This document shows positions 1 through 11,628 of a stretch of DNA of 64,000 nucleotides, in pieces. Within the stretch, counting starts at the first letter, position 1. The number at the start of each line of letters is the position of its first letter. The notes below the pieces were generated by a model. The model was not told the origin of the DNA. It worked only from the letters and a program-made list of their open reading frames with translations, and made no database searches. The stretch covers positions 44,933,151-44,997,150 of the forward strand of contig CM064867.1 in NCBI GenBank assembly GCA_032719365.1. The letters run 5' to 3'. A program made the position numbers and the translations under genes. Origin of the DNA: Prinsepia uniflora. Lineage: Eukaryota > Streptophyta > Magnoliopsida > Rosales > Rosaceae.

Positions 1-1183
1 CACGCGCCCTCATGCGCCGCCTGAAGTGGCTGCGCGTGGGCCTCACACAGCCGGTCCGGGCCGGCTGGTCCGGTCCAACCCCTGCAACTGGACTGGCGTA
101 ACCGGTCCAGGCCTCCTTCTCCCTCACTTTTCATCCGTTTTCTTCCGTTTCAATTCCTAAATTCCTATTTTTGTGTTTCCTATCTAACCCAATTAACAAA
201 ACAACCTAAAACCCTCTAAATCGATCCCTAAAAACTAACCCCCACGACCCTGTTTTTCTCGGCCACCTTCCAGCCTTCCTCCACCGTGAACCACCCTCCA
301 AACCCTCCTAAAACTATCCTAGCAACCTATTTAGTTCAATGAAACCATCCAAATCGGCCCATAACAATTAAAATGGAAAATGAACAAAATCGGGTAAAAC
401 CGATTACCTCGCGGGTTGGCCACCACCGCCGTCCACGGCGGCGCTCCCTAGGCCAGCCACCGCATCCAACCGCCTCCCCACTCTCTGGTCTCAGTCCTGG
501 TCGAAATGGATGGGTTTTCGGGTTGCACGGGAATGAGAGAAATGGTGAGATCGGGTGGGTTTTGGGTGTGTGTTTGAAATGGAGAAAATGGATTGGTTTG
601 CACGGTGCATGAAGGAAATATGGTGTCCATTGGATGGGTGACACTTGTCACTCATCCATTGGCATCAGGACAAATATCTGGGCTCACTAGAGACAAAACT
701 GCACTTTTTGTCTCGTAAAACGTGTTGCCGTAAATAGTATCCCGAAACTTCCGTGAACCGTAACTTCGTCGTAGAACGTCCGAATTCGACGTGCCGCCTG
801 TCTATGGATTCGTATCGTCCTTATCTATGTAACGGTCTTTGGCCCTCGGCCATTTGACCTCCCGGTCAAAAAGTCAACATTTGACCTCCTATTCACCCAA
901 ATTACCAAAATGCCCTTGGGCTTCCGAACGTCATAACTTCCTCCTCGAACGTCGGAATTGAATGTGCCACCTGTCTATGAACTCGTGACGTCACAAACTA
1001 CGTCACGGTCATCGGTCAAAGTCCATTTGACCGCCCGATTAAAAAGTTAACGTTTTGCCACCACCTGGGGCAAAACGGTCATTTCGCACCGTTCGTCCGA
1101 TTTCGCTCTACTAATGACCGTTTAACCTCATTAATCGTGATTAGTCACTAATCTAATCTAGGAATTTGGGACGGGTCGTTACA
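1..1183 (-). mobile_element. 3' LTR of LARD-I, cut by the window edge
   Basis: This block repeats almost base for base at about 6296-7511, and both copies end (plus strand) in GGGACGGGTCGTTACA. Read on the minus strand the LTR therefore opens with TGTAACGACCCGTCCC, and a purine tract lies just upstream of it at 1184-1196. That order makes this the 3' LTR of a minus-strand element. The rest of the LTR lies left of base 1. By eye the two copies differ at only a few percent, plus one deletion of about 30 bp near base 50, so the insertion is fairly young. The short ORFs here are chance openings in LTR sequence. Confidence 0.85.
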
Positions 1184-1196
1184 ACCTTCCCTCCTT
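1184..1196 (-). other. Polypurine tract of LARD-I
   Basis: On the minus strand this reads AAGGAGGGAAGGT and directly abuts the TGTAACG start of the 3' LTR. That is where plus-strand DNA priming occurs in LTR retrotransposons. The Tekay element in this window has the same arrangement at 20898-20910. Confidence 0.75.
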
Positions 1197-1950
1197 AATT
1201 AATTTCATCCTCGAAATTCCAACCGACCTAAATCCAACCGTTCTTCCCTCCTTAATTAGTTTCATTCTCGAAACTCCAACTATCCTGATTCTACAACCAC
1301 CTCGTGGAAAGTACAATCTACCTCGCAACACGCGTACACTCGTACACCAACTAACCGGAACAAAACTCGTCTGCAACCAGACGTGACACTAACACTTACG
1401 TCGCATCGACTACACTCGACCACGACGAATGCCAGTAATCATACGCTCCTAATCGACACAACTTGTCAAATCTACCGTTTTCGTTGACACAACCAACTCA
1501 ACGGTTCCCTTTCTCACTAACCAATCTATCCTGATGTCTGCTCCCACTGGGAATCATCCACGCTGACACCTCCGAAAAAATGTCACCACTTGACAGTCGT
1601 CAGTCGCAAACCGATATGACACACACTCGTGGTTACACTAACCACAAGCATTTCACTCTACCTGTGTGTAACTAGACCCATCAGAAATACCATGACCCAA
1701 TGCACAGTATCCAATGCCCAGTTCACGACCTCGACTAATCCAGTGGTATCGGAACCAATCCGACTACCAACACGCTCACCAACATACCTCTAGTATAACC
1801 TATATACCGTCTCCAGGCATCACAAGTCTGCCCGGTATCGTACCTCGAACAACGTACAAGGTACGCACATCTACCCATCAATCAGCTTACAACCACCTAG
1901 GTTGTAGCTAATCACGTTTCTACTATAGAGTCCATTTGTCCAATCCAGTA

Positions 1951-2268
1951 TTAGACAAATCGAAACTCCGACCCATTATCCATTTCCAAATCTGAATCCG
2001 AATCCGCAATTTCATAAGAAATCCCGAATCCAAACCCATAAATCATATCCATAACCATGTTCAAATACGAATCCGAAATCATTATTCCGTAAGCTAGCAT
2101 TTGGAATAACCATTCCGAACCCAATTCCATAAAAGAAAATCCACAGTCAAGCTCTAGAATCAAATCCTGAATCGTCACCCAGAATCCGATTCCAAAACCC
2201 AAATACAGAAATCCTCTTTCAAATTCCAAAATCAAATCCTGAATCGTCATCCAGAAATCTGATTCCAA
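1951..2268 (-). other. 105-codon ORF shared by two LARD internal domains
   Basis: This is the longest open frame in the LARD-I internal domain. It encodes a hydrophobic, acidic product with an internal repeat (IQDLILE occurs twice, about 24 residues apart). A homologous frame lies at about 45483-45760 in LARD-III, where one Trp codon has become a stop. Most of the differences I can align change the amino acid, which argues against selection for protein. It may simply be a tandem DNA repeat that happens to be open. No family recognised. Confidence 0.3.
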
Positions 2269-4412
2269 AACTCGAAATATCGTTCACGTCTACCGAGACA
2301 TACCAATCATGAACCTATCGGATACCTGTTCAAACAATTTATACATTACCCTCAATTGACTTCATAGGGAAGCCAATCCCAACATCAACACTAGTACTAT
2401 GTCTGACAAAATCTGACCTCGTCAGGCACCTACTCACCTGAGTAATATACCATATGGGATTTATCTCGAGAAGAAGTTCAGTCCCATCATCCTCAACTCA
2501 ACATCCCAGTAAAAGTGATAAGCTTTCCACCTATATGGATCATCAAAATCACGATCCAGATCCATCACTATATCAACTGACCATAGACGTCATGATCGAG
2601 GATCATCACAACGCCCAAAGTCCTAGACCATTTCCTACATCTACATAGATTAGTCAACGACGAGACACGTCGAGACTGTAGGTTCTCACCGACTACCTCG
2701 TATCGATCCTTGGCATTCCACCTAGAAAATCAAGGATGATACAAGACGATGACACAAAATCCATCCTCGTGAATGCAAATAAAACTCGCTGCATTCACCA
2801 CGCCATGTAATCCAACATCGTCTGCCACCAAGCAGAAATGAGAAATCTAAGTCATGTAACTTCGATATGCTCAACTCCACCTGATGACCCAAGACAAATC
2901 CCGGATCCATTAACCAATACACGATCAATGTACTGGTGACAACAAACATCACCTAACGTCATCTACCGTCATCTACCACGGTAGAACCTGAGAAGGCACC
3001 CAAACGACTCCGAAATACCCATTACTAATGCGGAAAATCTGCATTCCACTCGTCACCTCAATCGCAACCTCCCGCGATTCCGAAATTCCAACCATATCGG
3101 AACCATCACACTCGGACATCAACCACGTGTCCATCATTAGTTTACCTCTATCCGTGATCCACTCCTGAACCACAGATACCGAACATATACCCATCACGAT
3201 GGATGTGACTCAACGTCATCACAATTACCAGCACCAGCACCAGCACACCGTGTGCAAAACTGTCAACCCTGGATCTCCGCTCATACCGAACGACGATCCC
3301 GTATCTCTACTCGAATAGGAGAAACTCTGCCTCCCTCGTACCCGACAACTCTGGGTACAGTCACCCTGACAACTCATACGAGAAAAGGAAACGTCCCCGA
3401 ACGTCCCCGATTCCCAACAACTGTAACTACAACCATCCTCGGTAGTAATGCCTGCCACAACTCGTGCAGACCAAACCACCAGGCATCACAATCTAGACTC
3501 CGCATCCAACGAAATCAACCGCCCGTATTAATCACTCCGTATCCCACTCAGGGATTCCATCGACAAGTACCAACCCTGGTAACTCATCCAAATGAAACTC
3601 TACCAGTCGTAACCCGACTAACCCAATGTCATCTATCAGGTCATCCATGACCGTAGTTGTACCAACAATCCATCACAACTAATGTAGCACGACAACCTAC
3701 TAGGTCTAACCGATAAGTACAACCTCGACTGCGAAGTGCAGTCCCAACACTAAGCTGACATGACTGGACCGACGATCTCATCAAAGTCGAGACCACACGC
3801 CAACTCACCTTTCTGAACCATACACCCAAGGTAGGGTTCCACAATCACTAACTAGAGTTCCTCAGAACCCAACTGCATAAGACAGAATATCCCACGATCT
3901 GACCGACCCCGCGGTCCCGACATCGTAAAGACGTCGATCCAACTAGGATTCCTCGAATCCAGCTGCCAACTGCCATAAGTTCAACTAGAGTTCCACGAAC
4001 TCGACTGCTAACTGCCGACTGCAGTAAATCCATTTAACTCGATAATATCCGACCATCGGATAGTCATAACTCCCAATCAGTCGTCGGAACCGATCCTACG
4101 ACATCGAGGAAGACGATCCCAATTAACCGTCACATGTTCATAACTCTCAAGTACGAATACGTTAATCCTTCCATAGGTTCCCACACTGCCAACCCCGACA
4201 GAACTATGGCAACCCCGACAGAACTATGGCAACCCCGGCATCAAGTGCCGAACCAAGACGTTCCACGATTTAATCCTGCTAACTATCGTATCGGTATCCT
4301 AACTATCAGGTTGACCACGAACTGTAGCCCATTGAGATATCACATCCTCGACCTGCGTACGGAGTAATGCGCAAAATACGCTCTGGAATTCAGAGTAACA
4401 TGACCAACCATC

Positions 4413-4423
4413 CTCTGATACCA
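4413..4423 (-). other. Primer-binding site of LARD-I (initiator Met tRNA type)
   Basis: The minus strand reads TGGTATCAGAG, complementary to the 3' end of plant initiator methionine tRNA. It sits three bases inside the 5' LTR end (4427). It fixes the element's orientation as minus and the inner border of its 5' LTR. Confidence 0.8.
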
Positions 4424-4479
4424 CGCTGACAGGACCCATCCCAATCCCCCCGGGATTAGTGCGGGATGACCCTGCTCCC

Positions 4480-4500
4480 GTCTGACACGAAGTGTCAGAC
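4480..4500 (-). other. Conserved stem-loop near the end of the LARD-I LTR
   Basis: GTCTGACAC, loop GAA, then GTGTCAGAC is a perfect 9-bp stem, 53 bp from the LTR terminus. Equivalent hairpins stand 52-54 bp from the terminus in LARD-II, LARD-III and both LARD-IV copies. Confidence 0.75.
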
Positions 4501-5156
4501 AAGGGATATTTCCGACCTTTGCCCTCCCGGGCTATCAGAGTACGCCAGGATCCGGAGGAGGTATGTGATATCTCGGTCTCTGCTACAATCCACATCCGAT
4601 GTCAACCTAAAGGGCAGTCAAAACATTAAAAACTGTGAGTGGACAAAACAAGAGTTTATAAAACATTTCATAAGGAAGACATTTGTACCCTTCACTAAAA
4701 AGCATGCATGCATTCGAAAACCATTTAACCAAATGAAACCATATGTGGGAACTAAGCCCAAAACCAAGATTGAAAGAACCATAGTAAAACCACGTACATG
4801 GGCCACTGCCCAAAACCTGTGCATATCACATATCATATATCTCATATACCATACATCATATATACATATAATTCACCCAAACAATCCTGTCACGGTTTCC
4901 AAAACTACGCGCGTGCTACCCAGGTCTCAATCCGAGTCTTCTCAAAGTCAAGATCAATGTCCGTAGACCACTGACCCTACCCGAGGTAATAGTAATCATA
5001 GCCTTCCTGAGAGTAAGGAACCCAACTGAGGGGTGACTCCACTCAGTCGGTGCTCCGTGACTACTCCGGGGTCCACCCAAGCCAACGACCCTCCCCGGAG
5101 GAGATAATAGAAGTAAAGGAAGGTATACGAATACATATATATACATAACATAAACA

Positions 5157-5340
5157 TTCATGCCCGGTTCCCTTGAACCGTCATGATCCAATAAATCCAT
5201 AACAAGGGTTCATGCCGGTTCCCATATACCGTCATGAACCAGAATGACCTGACAAAAGTTCATGCCTGTTCCCATAAACCGTCATGAACCACAATGACCT
5301 TTCCAGAGTTCATGCCGGTTCCCATAAACCGCCATGAACT
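5157..5340. repeat. 50-bp tandem repeat, about four units, in the LARD-I LTR
   Basis: Units start at about 5158, 5208, 5258 and 5308 and read like GTTCATGCCGGTTCCCATAA followed by ACCGTCATGAAC. Each unit is itself an inverted repeat: GTTCATG opens it and CATGAAC closes its core. Related units occur at about 35262-35350, 41855-41990 and 47440-47525 in other LARD LTRs. Confidence 0.8.
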
Positions 5341-6960
5341 TGGAAATCCATCTAGGGTCCCTGCCCCGAAATCATCAGTGTAAACCAACTAGGTCTCGTG
5401 CCCGAACATATGACTCAACTGGGCACCGTGTTCGATATCTAAGGGTCAGTCACGACTCCGATCATAGTGATACGTGCAACCCCCCATCCAGGACCGCTCT
5501 CAATCTTGGTATGTCGCCGTGAACGAATCAACCGACGCGACCACCACAAGATCATGGTGCACTCATTACCGATCGATATCCTGAACCGTCAGCACTCCGA
5601 AGTTGAGCCTCCCCAGGCTGCCTGACCACGAATCGTGCATCGTGACCTCTCCGGAAGGAACACATCCCAATCCGGAGGCGAGCATCGTATCGTCGATCGG
5701 CGTGCACATAGCACCCATCGCGACCACGATTTAGACCCGAAGGTCGTAAATAGCGTCATATGCCCGAGACAAGACCAAATGGGTCTCATACCCGAGTTTA
5801 TCCTTTTAGAAATCCAAAACCATTTCATTAAAATCGATAAAGAAATACAGACCCATATAAGCACTGTATAAGGCTGAAACCTCGAAATACGTGCTTATAC
5901 GTAACCACATACAAATGCACCCATGGCATCATCAAACATGTAATAAAACATATAATAAACATTTATGCATGCACCAATTTAGAAAACAAAGTCCACTAAC
6001 AACCGTCCGAGCTGCCACCTCGATTTGCGTGCCATACGGCTCCCTGAGCTGATCACCGTCACCGGGACTCCCAAACCTGTCCAAATCGTAATAGAAGGTT
6101 ACTAACTACTTAATTAACCTCCTACCAAAGTCCCGTAATTTTCTGATATTTTTAACTATTTTTAAAACCGAACCTAAACCTTCCGATGCCCCGAAACATA
6201 TCGAGACGGTGTCTGGTTGACACGAAACCAGTCCTAGAATGTTTGTTACATCGAATAGATGATTTCGTATGTTGGAACCTTCCCCAGATTCCCTGCCACG
6301 CGCCCTCACGCGCCGCCTGAAGTGGCTGCGCGTGGGCCTCACGCGCCTGCTACAGTACCAGTCTCCTTCCTCGCACAGCCGGTCCGGGCCGGCCGGTCCG
6401 GTCCAACCCCTGCAACTGGACCAGCGTAACCGGTCCAGGCCTCCTTCTCCCTCATTTTTCATCCGTTTTCTTCCATTTCAATTCCTAAATTCCTATTTTT
6501 GTGTTTCCTATCTAACCCAATTAACAAAACAACCTAAAACCCTCTAAATCGATCCCTAAAAATTAACCCCCACGACCCCTGTTTTTCCCGGCCACCATCC
6601 AGCCTTCCTCTGCCGTGAACCACCCTCCAAAACCTCCAAAAACTATCCTAGCAACCTATTTAGTTCAATGAAACCATCCAAATCGGCCCATAACAATTAA
6701 AATGGAAAATGAACAAAATCGGGTAAAACCGATTACCTCGCGGGTTGGCCACCACCGCCGTCCACGGCGGCGCTCCCTGGGCCGGCCACCCCATCCAACC
6801 GCCTCCCCACTCTCTGGTCTCAGTCCTGGTCGAAATGGATGGGTTTTGGGGTTGCACGGGAATGAGAGAAATGGTGAGATCGGGTGGGTTTTGGGTGTGT
6901 GTTTGAAATGGAGAAAATGGATTGGTTTGCACGGTGCATGAAGGAAATATGGTGTCCATT

Positions 6961-6986
6961 GGATGGGTGACACTTGTCACTCATCC
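6961..6986. other. Conserved 26-base palindrome in the LARD-I LTR
   Basis: GGATGGGTGACA, CT, TGTCACTCATCC: two 12-base arms with one mismatch around a 2-base centre. The same palindrome is at 632-657 in the other LTR and at related positions in LARD-II, LARD-III and LARD-V. Confidence 0.7.
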
Positions 6987-7511
6987 ATTGGCATCAGGAC
7001 AAATATCTGGGATCACTAGAGAAAAAATGAACTTTTTGTCTCGTAAAACGTGTCGCCGTAAATAGTATCCCAAAACTTCCGTGAACCGTAACTTCGTCGT
7101 CGAACGTCCGAATTCGACGTGCCGCCTGTCTATGGATTCGTATCGTCCTTATCTATGTAACGGTCTTTGGCCCTCGGCCATTGGACCTCCCGGTCAAAAA
7201 GTCAACATTTGACCTCCTATTCACCCAAATTACCAAAATGCCCTTGGGCTTCCGAACGTCATAACTTCCTCCTCGAACGTCGGAATTGAACGTACCACCT
7301 GTCTATGAACTCGTGACGTCACGAACTACGTCACGGTCATCGGTCAAAGTCCATTTGACCGCCCGATTAAAAAGTCAACGTTTTGCCACCACCGGGCGCA
7401 AAACGGTCATTTCTCACCGTTCGCCCGATTTCGCTCTACTAATCACCGTTTAACCTCATTAATCGTGATTAGTCACTAATCTAATCTAGGAATTTGGGAC
7501 GGGTCGTTACA

Positions 7512-9255
7512 GAAAGTCCCATTCAATACGATCATAGGCTTTATTCATGTCCAACTTGATTCCCATTTCATAAGTTTTGGTCGATTTCCGAAGCTTGAGA
7601 GCATGAAAATATTCATGGGCCACCACAATGTTATCTTGAATTTTCCGTCCCGAAATGAAAGCACTTTGTTGTGGAGAGATAATGGATGAGAGAATTCTCT
7701 TCAGATGATTGGCCATCACCTTTGTAATAATTTTATACGAGTAGTTACAAAGAGCTATAGGATGAAATTAAGCGACTGCCTCAGGGTTTTGGACCTTTGG
7801 AATAACAACAATGTGGGATACCAGAAAACCTTGTTAACAATAACCAACAAATCATCATGAATAGAGGTCCAATAGGTTTGATAAAAAATAACAGAAAACC
7901 GGTCAGGGCCAAGAACCTTGAGCGCCCACATTTGAAAAGTGGCATCCTGAATTTTCTCCATGGAGACAGCCCGGTTAAGATCAAGGTTGTGGTGCTCCTC
8001 AATAGACGGGTTGATGAAATTCAGAATATCTCCCCAGTCACGGTCCCCACTGGAAGTAAAAATCTCCTTAAAATACTTGTCCACTGTGTACCAGATTGAA
8101 GCATCAATGGTGGCCCAAGAGGTCTCATCAGTCCTGATACAAGAAAGGAGGTTTGACGATGCCTCTGAATGGTGGAGAGGTGGAAGAAAGTCGAATTTCG
8201 ATCCCCAGACTTTAGCCACTCAATGCAAGAATGTTGTTGCCAAAATTTCTCTTCCAAAGCCCAGACTCGGGTAATGTTCCCCTTCAGGGTATTGATAACA
8301 TTAGAATTCTCAGCCCAATTGCATTGGAGGTGGTCCAGTCGGTTGATCATCAAATCCAATTTCTTCTTATTTTTTGGGTACTTCACATTGCTCCACTCAA
8401 TTAACCTCTGACGACAAGTTGCAAGATTTCGGTCCCAAGAACCAACGAAAGAATCCTCCGGGTTTTTTCAGCATAGGTCAATAATATCTCTACATTCCGG
8501 GTCATCGGTCCAAAAGGATTCAAAGCGAAAAAGCCGTTCTTTTTTTCGGTTAATAGGACTTTGATCGATAAGTATAGGACAGTGATCAGAACCCAACATC
8601 GGGAGGGTGGTGGCAATCGAACAAGGAACTTAAACTCCCAATGATCATTAATAAGTCCACGGTCTAATCTTTCTTGCACCACAATCCCCTCCCTACGAAC
8701 CCCCGTCCAAATGAAAACCTGCCCCTTGAAACCCAAATCAGTGAGGTGGTGCATGTTCATGAAATCCAATAGGTATCTCTTCCCGTTTATCGAGTCCGGA
8801 CGACCCCCACATTTCTCATGAGCCCACAAATAGTCATTGAAATCCCCAATACATAACCAAGGATTTTCCGAAGGAGTGATCAAATTGCTCAAATTCTGCC
8901 ACATCATATCTTTCTCCTCTCGATAGGGAGACTCGTAGATCCAAGACATATGAAAACTCTCCCCAGTACAATTGTTTACAACTAGAGAGTCAATCAGGAA
9001 TTTACAGGAAGAAGAAACATAAAGATCAACACTGTCATTCCATAGTAGTAATAAACCGCCCGCAGTACCAATTAGATCAACAAAGTGGTGCCCATCATAA
9101 TTCAAATCTTTGAAACAAACTTTAAATCTACTGAATTTCATCTTAGTTTCCATAATAAAAATGACAAAAGGAATATAGGTCCGGACTAATCTCCGAAGAT
9201 TTTTTCTTGTCAAGTCCCCACCGAGGCCTTGACAGTTCCAACTCAAAATCTTCAT
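7512..9255 (-). pseudogene. LINE ORF2: APE endonuclease and partial reverse transcriptase
   Basis: ORF2 of an L1-type LINE, which would nick target DNA and reverse-transcribe the element's RNA there. The start is ATG at 9255, followed at once by the endonuclease opening MKILSWNCQG. Further endonuclease motifs in order are IMETK, the tyrosine segment YESPYREEK, IGDFND and RLDRGL. The SDH box near 8580 is reached only after a frameshift. The frame 8021-8386 holds the connecting motif (EEKFWQQHS, then WLKSGDRNSTFFH). RT follows at 7755-8219 and 7507-7719 (QSAFISGRKIQDN, then KLDMNKAYDRIEWDFL, RT motif A). The catalytic YADD is missing because LARD-I begins at 7511. At least three frame changes make it non-functional. 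Confidence 0.88.
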
Positions 9256-9901
9256 TCCTCTTTAGCCACTAAACTTGGTTGGCAGCCATAAGGATTCTCA
9301 TCCACTAAGAAATCATCCTTAGAACCTGCCCATTTCAGAGGTTCCAAAATTGGTGACACACATTTGTCTGCACCTGCATTTGTCTTCACCCTTTTCCCAT
9401 AAGCTTTCTTTTTCAGGGCAGTCTCCACAATGTTCTTTTGCCAATTTTTATATACCCCCCAAAAATAGAATTGTCCTCCCATTTCTGGTTTCAGTCTCGT
9501 TTGAGACCATAGGAAGTTAAAGTGGTGAGAGCCAATTGTGTTTGGGCGGGAATGGGCGAGTTTGAGCAGTATTTGTTAGGTGGGTGTAGCGGGTTGGGCC
9601 GATTAGGAGGGCCCAGTAGCTTGGTACAGAAGCCTGGTCTTGTGGTGCACGGAAGAAGTCCTTCTCGGTTTTGGTGACCAATAGCTTGGGTGGGCTCAAC
9701 AGGCAGGCCCGGAGCACAGGTAAAAAGATGAGGGTCCAGCGAATTAGTACAGTGGGCAGGATGAAAAAATTGACTTGGGGTCCATTGTCGATTGCTTGTG
9801 AATAGAGATCTGGCCCATTCAATATTTTCCTCGTTCAGTAAAGGACCGCCCCTACCCCTCATCCAAGCCCAAGGAGTAATGTTCTGCTTCAGCAGTACCA
9901 C
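9256..9901 (-). pseudogene. Probable LINE ORF1 C-terminal remnant
   Basis: Two short minus-strand frames (9252-9482 and 9491-9901) lie directly upstream of ORF2. The upstream one is rich in Pro, Asn and Thr and starts with a Trp/Arg/Gly-rich stretch (WAWMRGRGGP). The downstream one is basic and Lys-rich. Position and composition fit the low-complexity tail of a plant LINE ORF1 protein, but no zinc knuckle or RRM is visible, so the call rests mainly on context. Confidence 0.45.
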
Positions 9902-9905
9902 CTTG

Positions 9906-10327
9906 TTAGCCTTAATTCAAGAGAAAGAAAGCCCTCCATCTGCATTATGCTTTTCAGCTAATTAAGTTTTAGCTATATTAATATGAGCCTATATACGGTG
10001 TAGTTTTCTTGTTTATTTCCCAGCAAGTAAATGCGAGAATTGAAAGCTGAATATATTATTCATTGCTTGACATATAATTTAAGAATAATGCTATTTAACA
10101 CATTAATTGATTATTGATTATATTTAGTGACACACTTAATGTGGTAATAAGTGAATAGTGTAGTGGGTGGACCAAATAATTTAATTTATTAAAATAATAT
10201 CATTCATTAATTACTCAATTTAGTGTGTCCAAATAGTATCACTCTAAATCTTATCATACTGTGAAAGTTAAATGAGATAAGTTTCCTACATACATGATAT
10301 TTCTTCTACCTACATTGAACTAGCTCG
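9906..10327. other. AT-rich spacer between LINE and CACTA-1
   Basis: No coding sequence seen. It contains one MITE-like inverted-repeat element (10082-10245), and the rest is AT-rich unassigned sequence. Confidence 0.5.
10082..10245. mobile_element. Putative MITE
   Basis: The left end (10082-10104, with AATGCTATTTAACACA) is an imperfect inverted match to the right end (10222-10245, TGTGTCCAAATAGTATCA). Between them lie about 120 bp of AT-rich non-coding sequence. Small size and imperfect terminal inverted repeats suggest a non-autonomous DNA transposon. I could not find a clear target duplication. Confidence 0.4.
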
Positions 10328-10672
10328 CACTATAAGAAAATTTTAAGGGCTCGACGAGATTTTACCTGACGAGGATAATTTCTTCGTTAAAATTTCGTTT
10401 GCTCGACGAATACGATTGAATCGTCGGATAAATTTATAGCGCGAAGAAAAAAACTCTAAAAGTCCTCATATTACACGACGAAAAAATCGTGCCCATTGGG
10501 TAACAATATAAAACCCGACGAATATGTTAGATATTGTTCGTCGGGTATGCTCTTTGAGGAATCATTAAATGTTATCCAACGAACATCTTCGTCAGGCAAA
10601 CGTCTATTAGAATTTAATACAGACGACCCACCTCTTCTTCCTCTCCACCTAATTTTTTCCTTAGCTCTCAGA

Positions 10673-10674
<2 letters not shown>

Positions 10675-10713
<39 letters not shown>
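10675..10713. repeat. (TC)n microsatellite
   Basis: About 39 bases of uninterrupted TC dinucleotide inside the CACTA-1 left arm. It creates a spurious Leu/Ser-repeat ORF. Confidence 0.95.
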
Positions 10714-10717
<4 letters not shown>

Positions 10718-10899
10718 TCCTATCTTCATTAACTAACAATTATTCACCAAAATTAATTTTTCTCCTCATCACTCCATCTCTCATCAATACAAAAAGTATG
10801 TATTTAATTTTGGTATATAATTTTGAAGATTTTGGAATTTTTTTTAGGGTGAAAAATATGTTGAAATTGTTGGTTATTTGTGTAGAAATAGTGTAGGAA

Positions 10900-11110
10900 A
10901 TTATAAGATTTACTAGGAAAATATGAAAATAGAAAATATGTTATGAATTAGGAAATTAGAAAATTAGAAAAATATTTGAGGAAATTAGCAAATTAGAAAA
11001 TATGTTAGAAAATTAGAAAATATGTTAGGGAATTAAGAAATTAGAAGATATGTTAGGAAATTAGGAAATTAAGAAAATATGTTAGGAAATTAGGAAAATA
11101 GAAAATTTTT
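10900..11110. repeat. Degenerate AT-rich short tandem repeat
   Basis: Variants of GGAAATTAGAAAATATGTTA recur about eight times with small indels. The stretch lies between the CACTA-1 end and the transposase relic and has no coding potential. Confidence 0.7.
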
Positions 11111-11628
11111 GATAATATATTTTTTTCAAATATTTTGATGATGTGAAATGTGTTTATATTTCAAAACAATTTATGGGATGTTAATCGGCTTGATTAACTT
11201 CGTATAATTAAATTTATGGAACAATTGTAGACCCGTTTGAGAGTTAGTGACTCAAGTTGATTGACTAACTTTTAAATAGTTTGGGGGTGTGCAACTATGT
11301 GATGTATAGTTTGTGGTCTACGAGGTCAGGTTTCGATTGTAGAAAATTCCGTATGTTTGAATCCTTCAATGTTCTCTGAATGCATACAAGATATTTATTT
11401 ATAATATCTACATCAGACATTTAGGAAATTATAAGGAGATGCTGCCAAAAATTTCATTCATCGAAATTTTGGCTCGTAGATTGCAAACTGAACAATACAG
11501 AATGTGCACTCTCGAATGGGATAGGACCACAAAACCGGAGGTAATAAGGAGACGATCGGCTTTTGATAGTCACTTGTTAGACCATTAGGTGACAATGTTA
11601 AATCAATTACTTACATTGACTGCATTTT

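Larger units (their letters stand above)
1184..4426 (-). mobile_element. Non-coding internal domain of LARD-I
   Basis: The 3.2 kb between the two LTRs has no recognisable gag, protease, RT, RNase H or integrase motif in any frame. The same sequence recurs in plus orientation at 42791-46361 inside LARD-III, so this is the normal internal domain of a family and not random decay. LTRs near 3 kb around a non-coding internal region of about 3.2 kb fit the LARD (large retrotransposon derivative) definition. Such elements need proteins supplied in trans. The shared Met-type primer site and LTR ends point to Tekay-type Ty3/gypsy elements as the likely helper; this is inference. Confidence 0.7.
4427..7511 (-). 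mobile_element. Complete 5' LTR of LARD-I
   Basis: This 3,085 bp LTR reads TGTAACG at its start (7511, minus strand) and CCTGTCA at its end (4427), giving the canonical TG...CA. The primer site follows at 4423. The right edge joins LINE sequence at 7512, so the element landed in a LINE; the other target-duplication copy lies outside the window. Inside are a 9-bp stem-loop at 4480-4500, a 50-bp tandem repeat at 5157-5340, a GC-rich CACGCGCC/GGCGCGTG block near 6296-6350, and a 26-base palindrome at 6961-6986. No coding potential seen. Confidence 0.85.
7512..9905 (-). mobile_element. L1-type LINE fragment
   Basis: This minus-strand non-LTR retrotransposon is truncated at both ends. Its 3' part (rest of RT, 3'UTR, poly-A) is cut off by LARD-I at 7511. 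Its 5' part stops near 9905 within what should be ORF1, with no nucleic-acid-binding knuckle found upstream. The recognisable content is an ORF1-tail-like stretch, an APE endonuclease, the connecting region and the N-terminal half of the RT. Several frameshifts show it is old. Confidence 0.85.

Noticed and set aside
336..651. Overlapping 65-105-codon ORFs repeated at 6660-6980
   Set aside because: They are LTR sequence present identically in both LARD-I LTRs, with several overlapping frames open at once and no domain.
5158..5341. CRISPR-like array
   Set aside because: The 50-bp units are contiguous tandem repeats with no unique spacers, inside a plant LTR.
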